Shown: positions 33,221 through 41,579 of the stretch, in pieces
Layout: each line of letters begins with the position of its first letter
Position numbering within the stretch: the first letter of the stretch is position 1
From: Streptococcus mitis bv. 2 str. SK95
GTDB lineage: Bacteria > Bacillota > Bacilli > Lactobacillales > Streptococcaceae
Length of the DNA: 60,056 nt
Direction of reading: 5' to 3'
Assembly (NCBI RefSeq): GCF_000222705.1
Contig: NZ_AFUB01000038.1
Coordinates: forward strand, 1-60,056
The notes under the pieces: generated by a model
What the model saw: only the letters and a program-made list of their open reading frames with translations
The model's database searches: none
What the model was told of the DNA's origin: nothing
Translations under genes and position numbers: made by a program

Positions 33221-33772
33221 TTAGTTAGTTTCTTCAGTAAATCCCATTGTCTCTAGTCCATTTTTAGAGATTGAGAAACTGACACGATTTCCAATACCAG
33301 GATATTCTTCAGGGAGTGCTTTTCTAAGTTCGTCAAGGCTTGCAGTTGAGAAATCAACTTCGAGATCTTGAACAACTTTTCCATCTTTGATTTCAATGGT
33401 TTGTTTAACACCTTTTAGCCCGTAATAACCTTTATAGGTATCCTCGAGTGTACTCTTGACCTCTTCTGGAGTTGCACCAAGGATTTCAGGATCTGCAACA
33501 TTCTGAGCGGTTTGCTTGGTAACATTGTCGCCTTCTACAGTATAAACCAAGGTAGAAGTGATTCCAGGATTGCTTTTGTTGACAAAAGTATGTGTCTTGG
33601 CTGTTTCTTTCTTCTCAGAAGATTGCTCAGTGCTTTGTTTGCTCTCACTTGACTGAGTTGTTGTGTCTTCTTTAGAACTGCTGTTTGCAGGTGTTGATGC
33701 TTGTTTGGAACATCCGAGTAGGAGGACAAGTGAAGTCACAAGGGCTAGCGAGGCTTTAAAGTATGATTTCAT
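33221..33772 (-). CDS. DUF1307 (YehR-like) lipoprotein
   Basis: A 183-residue lipoprotein: signal peptide with lipobox LLLGC (Cys at 21), a Ser/Thr/Lys/Glu-rich linker (residues 25-58), and a DUF1307 domain starting THTFVNKSNPGITSTLVYTV and containing VKSTLEDTYKGYYGLKGV. The family's function is not known. AAAGGAAAGTAATAGAT precedes the ATG on the minus strand. Confidence 0.88.
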   Translation of the reverse strand: MKSYFKASLALVTSLVLLLGCSKQASTPANSSSKEDTTTQSSESKQSTEQSSEKKETAKTHTFVNKSNPGITSTLVYTVEGDNVTKQTAQNVADPEILGATPEEVKSTLEDTYKGYYGLKGVKQTIEIKDGKVVQDLEVDFSTASLDELRKALPEEYPGIGNRVSFSISKNGLETMGFTEETN

Positions 33773-33908
33773 ATCTATTACTTTCCTTTCATAATCAAAG
33801 TATTTGTATTATAACACGGATCCATAGTGAAATCAACTAGATACTTAAGTTCCTTTTAAGAAGGGATCTAGCTGGAAAAGTGATATAATGGAAGGAAGAG
33901 GTGAAGAA

Positions 33909-34946
33909 ATGAATCAAACTGTAAACTATATCAAAGAACTAACCGCAATTGCATCTCCAACGGGCTTTACTCGTGAGATTTCAGACCACCTAGTCCGTAC
34001 TTTAGAAGAGCTTGGTTACCAGCCGGTTCGTACAGCCAAGGGCGGTGTCAATGTGACCATTAGAGGTCAAAATGATGAGCAACAACGCTATGTGACTGCC
34101 CATGTGGATACGCTGGGTGCTATTGTTCGTGCTATCAAACCTGACGGTCGTCTCAAATTGGATCGTATCGGTGGTTTCCCTTGGAACATGATTGAAGGGG
34201 AGAACTGTACGATTCATGTGGCTAGCACAGGTAAAAAGGTATCTGGAACCATCCTCATCCACCAGACTTCTTGTCATGTCTACAAGGATGCAGGAACTGC
34301 AGAACGCACACAGGACAATATGGAAGTGCGTTTGGATGCAAAAGTAAGCAATGAAAAAGAAACGCGCGCCTTGGGCATCGAGGTCGGTGATTTTATCAGT
34401 TTTGACCCGCGAACTGTCGTGACAGAGACTGGTTTTATCAAATCCCGTCATTTGGATGACAAGGTCAGCGCAGCCATTTTGCTCAATCTCCTTCGAGTTT
34501 ATAAAGAAGAAGGAATCGACTTGCCAGTAACAACCCATTTTGCCTTTTCAGTCTTTGAAGAGGTGGGCCACGGTGCTAACTCCAATATTCCAGCTCAGGT
34601 AGTAGAATATCTGGCTGTGGATATGGGAGCTATGGGCGATGACCAACAGACAGACGAATATACAGTGTCTATCTGTGTCAAGGACGCTTCAGGTCCCTAT
34701 CACTATGACTTCCGTCAACATTTAGTGGTTTTGGCAAAGGAGCAAGATATTCCATTTAAGCTCGATATTTATCCATTTTACGGTTCGGATGCTTCCGCAG
34801 CTATGTCAGCAGGAGCAGAGGTCAAACATGCCCTCCTTGGAGCTGGTATTGAATCAAGTCACTCCTACGAACGAACACACATTGATTCGGTCGTGGCGAC
34901 CGAGCGTATGGTAGACGCCTATCTCAAGAGCACATTGGTAGACTAA
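33909..34946 (+). CDS. M42-family aminopeptidase (PepA/FrvX-like)
   Basis: A 345-residue dizinc aminopeptidase. Motifs: TAHVDTLGAIVRAIKPDGRL (His-x-Asp near 66), SRHLDDKVSAAILLNLL (Asp near 181), FSVFEEVGHGANSN (Glu-Glu near 214), and a late ESSHSYERTHIDSV. Relatives form tetrahedral dodecamers in the cytosol. The start at 33909 has GGAAGAGGTG upstream; an earlier ATG lies inside the TATAAT box (33884-33889). The HIT gene follows after one base, indicating an operon. Confidence 0.92.
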   Translation: MNQTVNYIKELTAIASPTGFTREISDHLVRTLEELGYQPVRTAKGGVNVTIRGQNDEQQRYVTAHVDTLGAIVRAIKPDGRLKLDRIGGFPWNMIEGENCTIHVASTGKKVSGTILIHQTSCHVYKDAGTAERTQDNMEVRLDAKVSNEKETRALGIEVGDFISFDPRTVVTETGFIKSRHLDDKVSAAILLNLLRVYKEEGIDLPVTTHFAFSVFEEVGHGANSNIPAQVVEYLAVDMGAMGDDQQTDEYTVSICVKDASGPYHYDFRQHLVVLAKEQDIPFKLDIYPFYGSDASAAMSAGAEVKHALLGAGIESSHSYERTHIDSVVATERMVDAYLKSTLVD

Positions 34947-34947
34947 T

Positions 34948-35409
34948 ATGTGTTTGATTTGTCAAAGAATTGAATGGATCAAGGCAGGGGAAAATCCTTA
35001 CTTTGTAAAAGAACTAGAAACAGGCTATGTTGTTATTGGAGACCACCAATACTTTAAGGGCTATACCTTATTTCTGGCAAAAGAGCATGTCACAGAACTC
35101 CACCATATGGAGACTTCTGTAAAACTTCGTTTTCTAGAGGAAATGAGTTTGGTTCAAGAAGCTGTTGCCAAAGCGTTTAAAGCTGAAAAGATGAACATCG
35201 AACTTCTAGGAAATGGAGATGCCCACGCTCACTGGCACCTCTTTCCAAGACGGTCAGGTGATATGAGGGGGCATGGATTGAATGGCCGTGGTCCAGTCTG
35301 GTGGGTGCCATGGGAAGAAATGGCGTCAGAAGATTGCCAGGTGCAATCGCCTGAACTGGAAGAGATGATTAAAACCTTATCTGATGAATTAGAGAAGCAC
35401 GTGGTCTAA
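34948..35409 (+). CDS. HIT-family nucleotide hydrolase/transferase
   Basis: A 153-residue HIT protein with the histidine triad HAHWHLFPRR (about 90-99). An N-terminal MCLICQRIEWIK with CxxC may hold zinc. It starts one base after the M42 stop without its own good RBS, so it depends on coupled translation. Substrate (Ap4A or AMP derivatives in relatives) is unknown. Confidence 0.92.
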   Translation: MCLICQRIEWIKAGENPYFVKELETGYVVIGDHQYFKGYTLFLAKEHVTELHHMETSVKLRFLEEMSLVQEAVAKAFKAEKMNIELLGNGDAHAHWHLFPRRSGDMRGHGLNGRGPVWWVPWEEMASEDCQVQSPELEEMIKTLSDELEKHVV

Positions 35410-35423
35410 GAGAGGAAGAAAAA

Positions 35424-36140
35424 ATGAAAAAAAGATACATCGTTTTATCTGGTTTGCTAGCAGTAACCCTAGCAGCATGTTCTCAAGAAAAACCTAAAAA
35501 TGAAGAAAACACTCAAAAAACGGAACAAACTAGTCAACCTGAAGGGACTATAGGGAGCAAATCTCAAGCTTCTAGTCAGAAAAAGGCAGAAGTTGTGAAT
35601 AAGGGAGATCACTATAGTATACAAGGAAAATATGATGAGATCGTCATAGCTAATAAGCACTATCCTTTGTCAAAAGACTACAATCCAGGAGAAAATCCAA
35701 CAGCTAAGGCAGAGTTGGTCAAACTCATTGCAGCCATGCAAGCAGCTGGCTACCCAATCAGCGATCATTACAGTGGTTTTAGAAGTTATGAAACCCAAAT
35801 CAAACTTTATCAAGACTATGTGAATCAAGACGGTAAGGAAGCAGCAGATCGCTACTCGGCTCGACCAGGTTATAGTGAACACCAAACAGGTCTTGCTTTT
35901 GATTTGATTGGGACTAATGGAGAATTGGTGACAGAGGAGAAGGCAGCCCAGTGGCTCTTAGATCATGCGGCTGACTATGGCTTTGTTGTTCGCTATCTCA
36001 AAGGCAAGGAAAAAGAGACTGGCTACATGGCAGAAGAATGGCATCTCCGCTACGTTGGAAAAGAAGCCAAAGAAATTGCTGCAAGTGGCCTCAGTTTGGA
36101 AGAATACTATGGCTTTGAAGGCGGAGATTACGTCGATTAA
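35424..36140 (+). CDS. dacB: LdcB/DacB-type carboxypeptidase lipoprotein (M15B)
   Basis: A 238-residue surface lipoprotein (lipobox LAVTLAACS) with a charged linker and a VanY-type zinc peptidase domain: SDHYSGFRSYETQIKLYQDY, ARPGYSEHQTGLAFDL (His and Asp ligands near 155-163) and EEWHLRYVG (His near 205). The pneumococcal orthologue, as I recall, is an L,D-carboxypeptidase that trims tetrapeptides of peptidoglycan at the outer face. AGAGGAAG precedes ATG; it follows the HIT gene by 14 bp. Confidence 0.9.
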   Translation: MKKRYIVLSGLLAVTLAACSQEKPKNEENTQKTEQTSQPEGTIGSKSQASSQKKAEVVNKGDHYSIQGKYDEIVIANKHYPLSKDYNPGENPTAKAELVKLIAAMQAAGYPISDHYSGFRSYETQIKLYQDYVNQDGKEAADRYSARPGYSEHQTGLAFDLIGTNGELVTEEKAAQWLLDHAADYGFVVRYLKGKEKETGYMAEEWHLRYVGKEAKEIAASGLSLEEYYGFEGGDYVD

Positions 36141-36156
36141 AAATGAAAGTTTTCTC

Positions 36157-36262
36157 TTGCATTTTTAGATAAATAGTGTATAATAGATGGGTATGTGTAA
36201 AGCATACTTGTGGGAGGTAAAAATCTTACATTACCGCCAAAACCACAAAGGAGGATTTAAAA
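36157..36262 (+). promoter_or_regulatory. rplK promoter and folded leader
   Basis: TTGCAT (36157-36162), 16-bp spacer, TATAAT (36179-36184). The leader of about 70 nt holds a small hairpin GTATG/CATAC (36191-36207) and a second stem in which TGTG pairs with CACA and GGAGGTA with TACCGCC (36209-36247), ending beside the rplK RBS AAAGGAGG. It could take part in ribosomal-protein feedback. Confidence 0.6.
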
Positions 36263-36688
36263 ATGGCTAAAAAAGTCGAAAAACTTGTAAAATTGCAAAT
36301 CCCTGCTGGTAAAGCTACACCAGCTCCACCGGTCGGACCTGCTCTTGGTCAAGCTGGTATCAACATCATGGGATTCACAAAAGAGTTCAACGCTCGTACA
36401 GCTGACCAAGCTGGTATGATCATTCCAGTTGTTATCTCAGTATACGAAGACAAATCATTTACTTTCGTTACAAAAACACCACCAGCTGCTGTTCTTTTGA
36501 AAAAAGCTGCAGGTGTTGAAAAAGGATCAGGTACACCTAACAAAACTAAAGTTGCTACAGTTACTCGTGCACAAGTACAAGAAATTGCAGAAACTAAGAT
36601 GCCAGATTTGAACGCAGCAAACATTGAGTCTGCAATGCGTATGATCGAAGGTACTGCTCGTTCTATGGGATTCACTGTTGTTGACTAA
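36263..36688 (+). CDS. rplK: 50S ribosomal protein L11
   Basis: A 141-residue L11: [20 protein letters not shown] at residues 9-28, then [14 protein letters not shown], and the RNA-binding C-terminal half with [29 protein letters not shown] (in pieces). It binds the GTPase centre of 23S rRNA. Full length. AAAGGAGG precedes ATG. Confidence 0.99.
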   Translation: MAKKVEKLVKLQIPAGKATPAPPVGPALGQAGINIMGFTKEFNARTADQAGMIIPVVISVYEDKSFTFVTKTPPAAVLLKKAAGVEKGSGTPNKTKVATVTRAQVQEIAETKMPDLNAANIESAMRMIEGTARSMGFTVVD

Positions 36689-36895
36689 TCAATAACACAG
36701 TAGAAAATCTCACAGCAGTCTATTAGTTGCTTTTCATACTAGGCAAGTGACTGATGCTTGTACTTGGGTACAGCAAAGGAACTTAACGAAGTAGGAAAAG
36801 GAAAATAATAGACTGAAAACCCGCAAGACTTCATCATTTCGAGGAGTGACGTGGGAGATGAAAATCGATTGAACCACTTACAAGGAGAATAGAAA
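36689..36895 (+). promoter_or_regulatory. Long structured spacer between rplK and rplA
   Basis: 207 nt separate the two genes with no gene between them. CAGTCTATTA (36716-36725) is the inverse of TAATAGACTG (about 36808-36817), giving a 10-bp long-range stem. A second fold pairs CCCGC with GTGGG around CTTC/GAGG (about 36820-36857), just before GAGATGAAAATCG and the rplA RBS AAGGAGA. An mRNA site for L1 feedback is a reasonable guess, because L1 represses this operon in other bacteria. Confidence 0.5.
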
Positions 36896-37585
36896 ATGGC
36901 TAAAAAAAGCAAACAACTTCGTGCTGCTCTTGAGAAAATCGACAGCACAAAAGCATACAGTGTAGAAGAAGCTGTAGCACTTGCAAAAGAAACTAACTTT
37001 GCAAAATTTGACGCAACTGTAGAAGTTGCTTACAACTTGAACATCGACGTTAAAAAAGCTGACCAACAAATCCGTGGCGCAATGGTATTGCCAAACGGTA
37101 CTGGTAAAACTTCACGCGTTCTTGTTTTCGCACGTGGTGCAAAAGCTGAAGAAGCAAAAGCTGCTGGTGCAGACTTTGTTGGTGAAGATGACCTTGTTGC
37201 GAAAATCAACGACGGTTGGTTGGACTTCGACGTAGTTATTGCTACACCTGACATGATGGCTCTTGTTGGACGTCTTGGACGTGTCCTTGGACCACGTAAC
37301 TTGATGCCAAACCCTAAAACTGGTACAGTAACAATGGATGTTGCTAAAGCAGTTGAAGAGTCTAAAGGTGGTAAGATCACTTACCGTGCTGACCGTGCAG
37401 GTAACGTTCAAGCAATCATCGGTAAAGTATCATTTGAAGCTGAAAAATTGGTTGAAAACTTTAAAGCTTTCAACGAAACAATCCAAAAAGCAAAACCAGC
37501 TACAGCTAAAGGAACTTACGTAACAAACTTGACAATCACAACTACTCAAGGTGTTGGTATCAAGGTTGACGTGAACTCACTTTAA
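36896..37585 (+). CDS. rplA: 50S ribosomal protein L1
   Basis: A 229-residue L1 with [20 protein letters not shown] and the conserved [20 protein letters not shown] (about 118-137) followed by [20 protein letters not shown]. It forms the L1 stalk and in many bacteria represses its own operon by binding mRNA. Full length; AAGGAGAAT precedes ATG. Confidence 0.99.
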
Positions 37586-37595
37586 TCAACTAGAA

Positions 37596-37620
37596 TCTCT
37601 GGCTTCGGTCAGAGTTTTTT
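37596..37620 (+). terminator. Terminator after rplA
   Basis: CTCTGGC TTCG GTCAGAG, a TTCG tetraloop hairpin, followed by seven T. Confidence 0.9.
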
Positions 37621-37658
37621 TATTCAAATCTATTAACAAAGGATTAGAGGAAATAAAA

Positions 37659-38096
37659 TTGTTGAGAGAAGCTGTACAGGAGGATTTATTTGAGTTATTA
37701 AATCTCTACATGTCCTTACATGAGAAATAGATTCCAGAAGATAGTCTTCATTTGCAGCAAGTATGGAATGAGATGATTTCTGACCAGCGCCATCATGTTA
37801 TCGTGAAGGAGGTGGAAGGAAGAATAGTCTCATCCTGTATTTGTGTCATTATTCCCAATTTAACAAGAGGTGTGAGACCCTATGCTTTGATCGAAAATGT
37901 GGTGACTAGAGAAGAAGATAGAGGGAAGGGCTATGCAAGCGCATGTCTTCAATATGCTAAAAAGATAGCTAAAGAGGAAAATTGTTATAAAATGATGCTC
38001 CTGACAGGTTCTAAAAATGCAAGTACTCAGAATTTTTATAAAGGAGCTGGTTATAATAGTGAAGATAAAACAGCCTATATTCAATGGTTGGATTAA
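37659..38096 (+). pseudogene. GNAT acetyltransferase gene with a premature TAG
   Basis: The reading starts TTG at 37659 (GAGGAAATAAAA upstream), encodes LLREAVQEDLFELLNLYMSL, then HEK and an in-frame TAG at 37728-37730, and goes on IPEDSLHLQQVWNEMISD to the normal end. The acetyl-CoA site VVTREEDRGKGYASACLQYA is intact in the second part. A single-base change such as GAG to TAG would explain it. The ATG at 37752 could start a protein lacking about 30 N-terminal residues, including the first GNAT strand, with no clear RBS. Substrate unknown. Confidence 0.8.
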
Positions 38097-38214
38097 AGCT
38101 TGAATCTCAAATAGTCAGGATGAAATCATGGAGTGGCAAATAAAAATCTTCTATTTCTTCTTTCACAGAAAATGTGGTATAATAGAGAGTAAAAACTTTG
38201 AAAGAAAGAAAAAG

Positions 38215-38727
38215 ATGAATTTAAAAGATTATATCGCAACGATTGAAAATTATCCTAAGGAAGGCATCACCTTCCGTGATATCAGCCCTTTGATGGCAGA
38301 TGGAAATGCTTATAGCTATGCTGTTCGTGAAATTGTTCAGTATGCAACGGACAAAAAAATTGACATGATCGTGGGCCCAGAGGCTCGTGGATTTATTGTA
38401 GGCTGTCCAGTTGCTTTCGAGTTGGGAATTGGCTTTGCACCTGTTCGTAAACCAGGGAAATTGCCACGTGAAGTCATTTCTGCTGACTATGAGAAAGAAT
38501 ATGGTATTGATACCTTGACTATGCATGCTGATGCCATCAAGCCAGGCCAACGCGTTCTCATCGTAGATGATCTCTTGGCAACAGGTGGAACTGTCAAGGC
38601 AACGATTGAGATGATTGAAAGACTTGGTGGAGTTGTAGCCGGTTGTGCTTTCTTGATTGAGTTGGATGAGCTTAAAGGCCGTGAAAAAATCGGAGATTAC
38701 GATTACAAGGTACTTATGCATTATTAA
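38215..38727 (+). CDS. apt: Adenine phosphoribosyltransferase
   Basis: A 170-residue purine-salvage enzyme making AMP from adenine and PRPP. The PRPP-binding motif is [20 protein letters not shown] (about 118-137); the N-terminal [18 protein letters not shown] and [14 protein letters not shown] are typical. Extended -10 TGGTATAAT (TATAAT at 38178-38183) lies upstream. Start MNLKDYIAT at 38215; the RBS AAAGAAAG is weak. Confidence 0.98.
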   Translation: MNLKDYIATIENYPKEGITFRDISPLMADGNAYSYAVREIVQYATDKKIDMIVGPEARGFIVGCPVAFELGIGFAPVRKPGKLPREVISADYEKEYGIDTLTMHADAIKPGQRVLIVDDLLATGGTVKATIEMIERLGGVVAGCAFLIELDELKGREKIGDYDYKVLMHY

Positions 38728-38729
38728 TG

Positions 38730-38753
38730 AAAAACAGTCCTTGGGGCTGTTTT
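38730..38753 (+). terminator. Terminator after apt
   Basis: AAAACAG..CC TTGG GG.CTGTTTT hairpin with T tail. Confidence 0.75.
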
Positions 38754-38774
38754 CTCTTCATCTGCTATATAAAC

Positions 38775-38833
38775 AAACTATAGCTAGTTAGAGAAAAACT
38801 ATAATTGAAAACTATACCTTCATACAGTATAAT
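38775..38833 (+). promoter_or_regulatory. metA promoter with three MET-box half-sites
   Basis: TTGAAA (38805-38810), 17-bp spacer, TATAAT (38828-38833). AAACTATA occurs three times in the same direction at 38775-38782, 38796-38803 and 38809-38816, the last overlapping the -35. AAACTATA is half of the MET-box TATAGTTNNAAACTATA described for the LysR-type regulator MtaR in streptococci. Confidence 0.7.
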
Positions 38834-38913
38834 AAAGGGAAGAAGTATTTGGAGGTTTTTACTTTCAAACAGACAACATCATTCCCGAAATAGAGAACTG
38901 TTAGGAGGGTATT

Positions 38914-39858
38914 ATGCCGATTCGAATTGATAAAAAATTACCAGCTGTTGAGATTTTAAGGACAGAAAATATCTTTGTCATGGACGACCAACGAGCTGCT
39001 CACCAAGATATTCGACCTTTGAAGATTTTGATTCTAAATCTGATGCCTCAAAAAATTGTGACAGAAACACAACTCTTGCGGCATTTGGCTAATACCCCTT
39101 TGCAATTAGATATTGATTTCTTATATATGGAAACACATCGTTCCAAGACAACTCGTGCCGAACATATGGAAACCTTCTATAAGACCTTTCCAGAGGTCAA
39201 GGATGACTTTTTTGATGGAATGATTATCACAGGAGCACCAGTGGAGCATTTGCCTTTTGATGAGGTGGATTACTGGGAAGAATTCAAACAGGTCATTGAA
39301 TGGTCCAAGACACATGTTTTTTCTACCCTGCATATCTGTTGGGGTGCCCAAGCAGCTCTTTATGCTCGCTATGGGGTTGAAAAGCATCAGATGGCTCAGA
39401 AATTGTCAGGCATTTACCCGCAGGACACCTTGAAAGAGGGCCATCTTCTCTTTCGTGGTTTTGATGATAGCTATGTAGCTCCCCATTCTCGTCATACAGA
39501 AATCTATAAGGAGGAAATTTTAGGAAAAACCAATCTGGAAATCCTCTCTGAGGGAGAACAAGTCGGCGTTTCTATTTTAGCCAGTCGGGATCTTCGTGAG
39601 ATTTATAGTTTTGGTCATTTAGAATATGACCGTGATACTCTAGCAAAAGAGTATTTTCGTGATTGTGAGGCAGGACTTAATCCTCACATTCCAGAAAATT
39701 ACTTCAAAAATGATGATGTGAATGAGAAACCCTGTCTCTGTTGGTCTTCATCAGCTGCCCTCTTTTTCAGTAATTGGGTTAACTATGCTGTTTATCAGGA
39801 AACCCCCTTTGACTGGAAAAAGGTAGAGGATGACGCAGCTTCATTTGGATATTTATAA
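38914..39858 (+). CDS. metA: Homoserine O-acyltransferase MetA
   Basis: A 314-residue enzyme that acylates homoserine at the first step of methionine synthesis. Catalytic Cys142 lies in [18 protein letters not shown], and the His/Glu pair in [12 protein letters not shown] (about 235-237). N-terminal [20 protein letters not shown] is diagnostic. Whether acetyl- or succinyl-CoA is used cannot be settled by name; Firmicute MetA proteins are often acetyltransferases. TTAGGAGGG precedes ATG. MET-box half-sites upstream point to methionine control. Confidence 0.96.
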   Translation: MPIRIDKKLPAVEILRTENIFVMDDQRAAHQDIRPLKILILNLMPQKIVTETQLLRHLANTPLQLDIDFLYMETHRSKTTRAEHMETFYKTFPEVKDDFFDGMIITGAPVEHLPFDEVDYWEEFKQVIEWSKTHVFSTLHICWGAQAALYARYGVEKHQMAQKLSGIYPQDTLKEGHLLFRGFDDSYVAPHSRHTEIYKEEILGKTNLEILSEGEQVGVSILASRDLREIYSFGHLEYDRDTLAKEYFRDCEAGLNPHIPENYFKNDDVNEKPCLCWSSSAALFFSNWVNYAVYQETPFDWKKVEDDAASFGYL

Positions 39859-39866
39859 GAGGAATT

Positions 39867-40544
39867 ATGACATATTTTGACGCTTTTAAATCAGGGAACT
39901 TGGTTTTGCCAAGTGCCCTGCTCTTGCATTTTAAGGAACTCTTTCCTTCTAGTGATGATTTTCTCGTCTGGCAATTTTTTTATCTGCAAAATACATCTGC
40001 TTTGGATGAGCTATCGCCAAGCCAAATTGCAGAAACTATTGGAAAAGAACTTGCAGATGTCAACCAATCCATTTCAAACTTGACTGAAAATGGGCTACTA
40101 CAATATCGAACGATTGAACTAAATGGGGAAATTGAGCTTATTTTTGATGCTAGTTTGGCCTTTGAACGCTTGGATAACTTGTTGGACAGCCAGACTCCAG
40201 CTGCAACTACCCCAAATCCACAAAATCAATTGAAGGATCTGGTTGAAACTTTTCAGCAGGAATTGGGACGCTTGCTAACACCGTTTGAAATCGAGGATCT
40301 TTCCAAGACTGTCAAAGAAGACGGAGTTAAGGCGGATTTGATCAAGGAGGCTCTCCGAGAGGCCGTCCTCAATGGCAAGCCAAACTGGAAATATATTCAG
40401 GCAATCTTACGAAACTGGCGCCATGAAGGTATTCAATCTGTGGCTCAGGTAGAGGCCAAACGAGCAGAGCGAGAAGCGAACAATCCTAAACAAGTTCAAG
40501 CTTCGGCTGATTTCCTTGATGCCATGAATTTGTGGCAAGAGTAG
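39867..40544 (+). CDS. dnaD: DnaD-domain primosomal protein
   Basis: A 225-residue protein with an N-terminal winged helix (LPSALLLHFKELFPSSDDFLVW, LSPSQIAETIGKELADVNQS) and the C-terminal DnaD/DnaB2 domain FQQELGRLLTPFEIEDLSKT..., ending in the family's helical NWKYIQAILRNWRHEGI. It helps load the replicative helicase. AGAGGAATT precedes ATG; it follows metA by 8 bp, so the two may share the MET-regulated transcript. Confidence 0.93.
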   Translation: MTYFDAFKSGNLVLPSALLLHFKELFPSSDDFLVWQFFYLQNTSALDELSPSQIAETIGKELADVNQSISNLTENGLLQYRTIELNGEIELIFDASLAFERLDNLLDSQTPAATTPNPQNQLKDLVETFQQELGRLLTPFEIEDLSKTVKEDGVKADLIKEALREAVLNGKPNWKYIQAILRNWRHEGIQSVAQVEAKRAEREANNPKQVQASADFLDAMNLWQE

Positions 40545-40640
40545 CCATTTGAAAAATCTTGTAAATTAGAGTAAGATTTGCAAGCTCCTTATAAATATGA
40601 TAAAATAATAGAAAATAAAATGAAAAAAGAGGTATGTGAA

Positions 40641-41399
40641 ATGTCACGTAAACCATTTATCGCTGGTAACTGGAAAATGAACAAAAATCCAGAAGAAGCA
40701 AAAGCATTCGTTGAAGCCGTTGCCTCAAAACTTCCTTCATCAGACCTTGTTGAAGCAGGTATCGCAGCTCCTGCAGTTGATTTGACAGCTGTTCTTGCTG
40801 CTGCTAAAGGTTCAAACCTTAAAGTTGCTGCTCAAAACTGCTACTTTGAAAATGCAGGTGCTTTCACTGGTGAAACTAGCCCACAAGTTTTGAAAGAAAT
40901 CGGTACAGACTACGTTGTTATCGGTCACTCAGAACGTCGTGACTACTTCCATGAAACTGACGAAGATATCAACAAAAAAGCAAAAGCAATCTTTGCAAAC
41001 GGTATGCTTCCAATCATCTGTTGTGGTGAGTCACTTGAAACTTACGAAGCTGGTAAAGCGGCTGAATTCGTAGGTGCTCAAGTATCTGCTGCATTGGCTG
41101 GATTGACAGCTGAACAAGTTGCTGCATCAGTTATCGCTTATGAGCCAATCTGGGCTATCGGTACTGGTAAATCAGCTTCACAAGACGATGCACAAAAAAT
41201 GTGTAAAGTTGTTCGTGACGTTGTAGCTGCTGACTTTGGTCAAGAAGTTGCGGACAAAGTTCGTGTTCAATACGGTGGTTCAGTTAAACCTGAAAACGTT
41301 GCTTCATACATGGCTTGCCCAGACGTTGACGGTGCCCTTGTTGGTGGTGCGTCACTTGAAGCAGAAAGCTTCTTGGCTTTGCTTGACTTTGTAAAATAA
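40641..41399 (+). CDS. tpiA: Triosephosphate isomerase
   Basis: A 252-residue glycolytic enzyme. AGNWKMN (about 8-14), [20 protein letters not shown] (catalytic His near 95) and [16 protein letters not shown] (catalytic Glu near 168), then [12 protein letters not shown] and [14 protein letters not shown]. Codon use is strongly biased (CAA, GGT, GAA, ACT), as for a highly expressed gene. AAAAGAGG precedes ATG. Confidence 0.99.
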   Translation: MSRKPFIAGNWKMNKNPEEAKAFVEAVASKLPSSDLVEAGIAAPAVDLTAVLAAAKGSNLKVAAQNCYFENAGAFTGETSPQVLKEIGTDYVVIGHSERRDYFHETDEDINKKAKAIFANGMLPIICCGESLETYEAGKAAEFVGAQVSAALAGLTAEQVAASVIAYEPIWAIGTGKSASQDDAQKMCKVVRDVVAADFGQEVADKVRVQYGGSVKPENVASYMACPDVDGALVGGASLEAESFLALLDFVK

Positions 41400-41412
41400 T
41401 CTAGGTTTTTCC

Positions 41413-41461
41413 AGACAGACAGTCAAAAGTACTAGGTGACTTTGACTGCCTGTCTTGTTTT
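41413..41461 (+). terminator. Strong terminator after tpiA
   Basis: AGACAGACAGTCAAA pairs with TTTGACTGCCTGTCT (one mismatch) followed by TTGTTTTT. Confidence 0.9.
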
Positions 41462-41477
41462 TACTTGGAGTACTCTT

Positions 41478-41569
41478 GTGAAAGAGGAATTTTTTCTAGT
41501 TTAGTAAAGTTCCTTAGGGAAAGAAAGGCGTGCGGATGCGCGCTCTTTTCTGTATTAAAAAGTTATGAA
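41478..41569 (+). promoter_or_regulatory. Attenuator-like leader with short reading frames upstream of the ABC exporter
   Basis: GTG at 41478, with TTGGAG seven bases before it, opens an 8-codon peptide MKEEFFLV (stop at 41504). A terminator-like hairpin GCGTGC GGAT GCGCGC (41529-41544) with TCTTTT follows. An alternative pairing AGGAA (about 41485-41489) with TTCCT (about 41510-41515) is available upstream. A second short frame (ATG 41537 to TGA 41569, MRALFCIKKL) starts inside the hairpin loop. The arrangement resembles ribosome-mediated attenuators in front of drug-exporter pairs such as bmrCD and, as I recall, patAB. Confidence 0.5.
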
Positions 41570-41579
41570 AGGAGGAGTT

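Noticed and set aside
33888-33908. Earlier ATG for the M42 peptidase
   Set aside because: It lies within TATAAT of the promoter; ATG 33909 is preceded by a Shine-Dalgarno.
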